DNA of 64,000 nucleotides. It comes from Mucilaginibacter rubeus. GTDB taxonomy: Bacteria; Bacteroidota; Bacteroidia; Sphingobacteriales; Sphingobacteriaceae. The notes under the pieces are model-generated. The model saw only the letters and a program-made list of their open reading frames with translations, was not told the origin of the DNA and did not search any database. The stretch covers positions 4,154,001-4,218,000 of the forward strand of contig NZ_CP043450.1 in the NCBI RefSeq assembly GCF_003286415.2, in the 5' to 3' direction. Of the stretch, positions 62,014-64,000 are shown piece by piece. Made by a program: the position numbers and the translations under genes. Position 1 is the first letter of the stretch. Every line of letters starts with the position of its first letter.

Positions 62014-64000
62014 TTACATCACCCGTATAAGCTTAACGCCATGTGGTGGTATTTTGAAAGTATATTTATGATTAACTGCTATCAGGTATTTCTGCTCCCA
62101 GGCATCGCGTGCTTTGGTGAAGCCATTTAACAACTTGTCATTAGCATCAAGGTTAACAGTTTGGTATTTGTCAGATGTATTGAAGAAACCTATAGCCTTT
62201 TCGCCTTTGGTAAGTTCCTTTACCCAAATCTGCTGCTCATCCGTTTTAGAAACCTGCCTCGCGCCTTTACTTAAAGCATCCTGATCTATGGCCAACACTT
62301 CATCATTGGTCAATAAGCTAAGTGTAAACCTGTCCAGGTGTCCCATATCGCAGCCAATTAATAAAGGCGCTGATAGCAAGCTCCATAAACTGATGTGAGT
62401 ATATTGCTCATCGTAAGTTAAGCGGCTATTGTGGAGGCTTGGGCCCCATCCTACTTTACCCACCACCAGCATATCCGGATCATTAAAATGTCCCGGACCG
62501 GCATAAGGTGACGCAGGATCTTGTCCAAAACCAATATCGCTCATACTTCTCCAGGTATCCTGTATGTCGCCGGTAGTACGCCAGCTGTTACCGCCGGTTT
62601 CGGCACCCCATTTCCAAACATCGCCCCAACCATATTGGCAAAAACTAAACATGATATCGCGGTTTACCTTGTTTAATGATGAGCGCATCAGTTCATAAGG
62701 TTTTTTAAGCGCAGGCAGGTCGGGATGTGGCGGAGTAACTTCTGAATATGAACACCAGTCGTATTTCAAATAATCAAATCCCCAGTCGGCATAAGTTTTG
62801 GCATCCTGGTCTTCATGCTGCCAGCTGCCTAAAAAGCCACCGCAGGTGCGTGGACCTGGCGATGAGTAAATACCGGTATGTAAACCAAGGCTATGCACAT
62901 AATCCGTTAAACCTTTCATATCGGGGAATTTGCTGTTAGCTACAATAGCGCCATCAGCAGCACGGTTTTCGGCCTCCCATCCGTCGTCAATATTAATATA
63001 GTTCCAACCATAAGCGCTCAATTTATCTGACATTTCTTTAGCCGAGATCTTTACTTTTTCATCATTTACGCTTAAACCCCAGGCGTTCCAGCTGTTCCAG
63101 CCTAAAGCCGGAGTAAGGCCAATTTTATCACCAATGCTAATGGTAAGCGTTTTTGTTTTGTTACCTAATTTATTGGTAACAGTAAGCGTTACCGGGTAAT
63201 CACCTTTCTGGTTTACCACACCTGTAATGATGCCGGTCGCGGCGTCAAGTTTTAAACCCTCCGGCAATCCATCAGCTTTATAGGTAAGCGGCTTTTTACC
63301 GGTGGCCGGGATCAGATACAGGAACGGGTTTCCCGGCCTCGCACCATAAACATCGGCACCGTTAATTTTTGGTTTAGCCGATGGATAAGGCGTAAGTACA
63401 TAAGGAGTTGTTTCGGTTCTGACAATCTCCTTACCCGATTTTTGATCGTTGAAAGTATAGGTAATGGTGTACGATTTTTTAGCTAAACGGGCAATCACGA
63501 ACGAATACGTGAATGGCTTACCAGCAGTAAAGTTTGCAGGGTTAGATTTTTCGTAGATCACCGCACCGGTTTCCGGATCGGTCACCTTAAAAGCCAAGGT
63601 TCCCTGGTATTGATACTTATTGGTGGTGATCAGTTTAACCGCTTTGGCCAGGCTGTTATTTTCACCGAAAGTAAAATCGCCATCGGTATTTACCAACACG
63701 TGATCCATTACATCGGCCATGCCAATACTAAAATTATCACCATAAATGCCACCATCACCACCGGTATCATAAATACGAATGGCCAGCACATTCTCTTTAT
63801 CCCACAAAATAGCAGGATCGGAAGCTGAAATATTATAAGTGCGCGGACCGTAATTGCCATCTTTGATAGTTCCGCTTCTACCGCCATACTTAGCGATCAG
63901 CTTTCCGTTCAAATATACCTCGTCATTATCATCAACACTGGCCAGGTTTAACCTCAAACTATCTTTTAAATACGCCTTTTCTTTGAGTGATGAAGGGATC
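62014..64000 (-). CDS. alpha-galactosidase, GH27, with N-terminal accessory domains (5' end outside window)
   Basis: The frame stays open to the right edge, so the N-terminus is missing. The visible part has a beta-sandwich sugar-binding-like region (DDNDEVYLNGKLIAKYGG), a second beta region, and an Ig-like putative domain (PLTYKADGLPEGLKLDAATG). The GH27 barrel comes last: TPALGWNSWNAWG, IDDGWE, nucleophile Asp in YLKYDWCSY (codon 62758-62760) and acid/base Asp in TTGDI (codon 62566-62568). It releases terminal alpha-galactose from plant or algal glycans. Nothing is seen of a signal peptide because the start is outside. Confidence 0.9.
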   Translation of the reverse strand, partial: IPSSLKEKAYLKDSLRLNLASVDDNDEVYLNGKLIAKYGGRSGTIKDGNYGPRTYNISASDPAILWDKENVLAIRIYDTGGDGGIYGDNFSIGMADVMDHVLVNTDGDFTFGENNSLAKAVKLITTNKYQYQGTLAFKVTDPETGAVIYEKSNPANFTAGKPFTYSFVIARLAKKSYTITYTFNDQKSGKEIVRTETTPYVLTPYPSAKPKINGADVYGARPGNPFLYLIPATGKKPLTYKADGLPEGLKLDAATGIITGVVNQKGDYPVTLTVTNKLGNKTKTLTISIGDKIGLTPALGWNSWNAWGLSVNDEKVKISAKEMSDKLSAYGWNYINIDDGWEAENRAADGAIVANSKFPDMKGLTDYVHSLGLHTGIYSSPGPRTCGGFLGSWQHEDQDAKTYADWGFDYLKYDWCSYSEVTPPHPDLPALKKPYELMRSSLNKVNRDIMFSFCQYGWGDVWKWGAETGGNSWRTTGDIQDTWRSMSDIGFGQDPASPYAGPGHFNDPDMLVVGKVGWGPSLHNSRLTYDEQYTHISLWSLLSAPLLIGCDMGHLDRFTLSLLTNDEVLAIDQDALSKGARQVSKTDEQQIWVKELTKGEKAIGFFNTSDKYQTVNLDANDKLLNGFTKARDAWEQKYLIAVNHKYTFKIPPHGVKLIRVM

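Overview
The window comes from a Bacteroidota chromosome, most likely a Sphingobacteriaceae soil or plant-glycan degrader of the Mucilaginibacter/Pedobacter type. Evidence for this includes outer-membrane barrels with carboxypeptidase-regulatory and plug domains, LytS/LytTR pairs, several lineage-typical domain families (DUF2911, DUF3810, ThuA), AT-rich intergenic DNA with weak Shine-Dalgarno signals, many short palindromic repeats and a sphingolipid-type desaturase. No rRNA, tRNA, phage, complete insertion sequence or CRISPR array was seen.

Layout. 1-6.1 kb: L-rhamnose operon on the + strand (rhaT, truncated by the window edge; fused aldolase/dehydrogenase; isomerase; kinase). 6.1-12.2 kb: accessory stretch with a polysaccharide deacetylase, an alpha/beta hydrolase, a ThuA protein, a SUKH protein flanked by direct repeats, an overlapping HipA-like kinase/DUF3037 pair and a DinB protein. 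12.6-20.0 kb: minus-strand deoxysugar operon with a mutarotase, two GH29 alpha-L-fucosidases, a UxaA-type dehydratase, an SDR, an FAH-family hydrolase and an amidohydrolase. Together these fit oxidative L-fucose breakdown to pyruvate and lactate. 20.3-25.4 kb: an FtsX/MacB permease, an AraC regulator and a divergent outer-membrane protein. 25.7-30.6 kb: an outer-membrane barrel protein divergent from a LytS/LytTR pair.

30.9-34.4 kb holds a three-gene cassette: a kinase with a cyclic-nucleotide-like sensor domain, a receiver fused to a glutaredoxin-like module and a thioredoxin-reductase-like flavoprotein, and a UBP zinc finger. Both redox modules of the middle protein lack their CxxC. 34.5-43.3 kb: DoxX, a secreted TIM-barrel protein, a GT2 glycosyltransferase, a GIY-YIG nuclease followed by five tandem 88-nt palindromic elements, a penicillin-acylase homologue, DUF3810 and DUF2911. 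43.5-50.4 kb: an MG2/plug protein without a barrel, a DUF47 protein, a second outer-membrane barrel and a short EamA protein. 50.5-58.0 kb: a response regulator/histidine kinase pair followed by a TolC/adaptor/RND efflux pump. 58.0-64.0 kb: a YncE-like propeller, a dihydroceramide delta-4-desaturase-like enzyme, two poorly known proteins and a GH27 alpha-galactosidase running off the right edge.

The two sugar operons and the fucosidase and galactosidase genes suggest release and use of deoxyhexoses and galactose from plant or algal polysaccharides. At least six families of short repeats lie in the intergenic DNA (called A to G below), three times inside intercistronic gaps of operons. The most unusual items are the kinase/flavoprotein/UBP cassette, the GIY-YIG gene abutting a palindrome array, the eukaryote-like sphingolipid desaturase and the HipA-like/DUF3037 module. 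All functional calls rest on reading motifs by eye; no database search was run.
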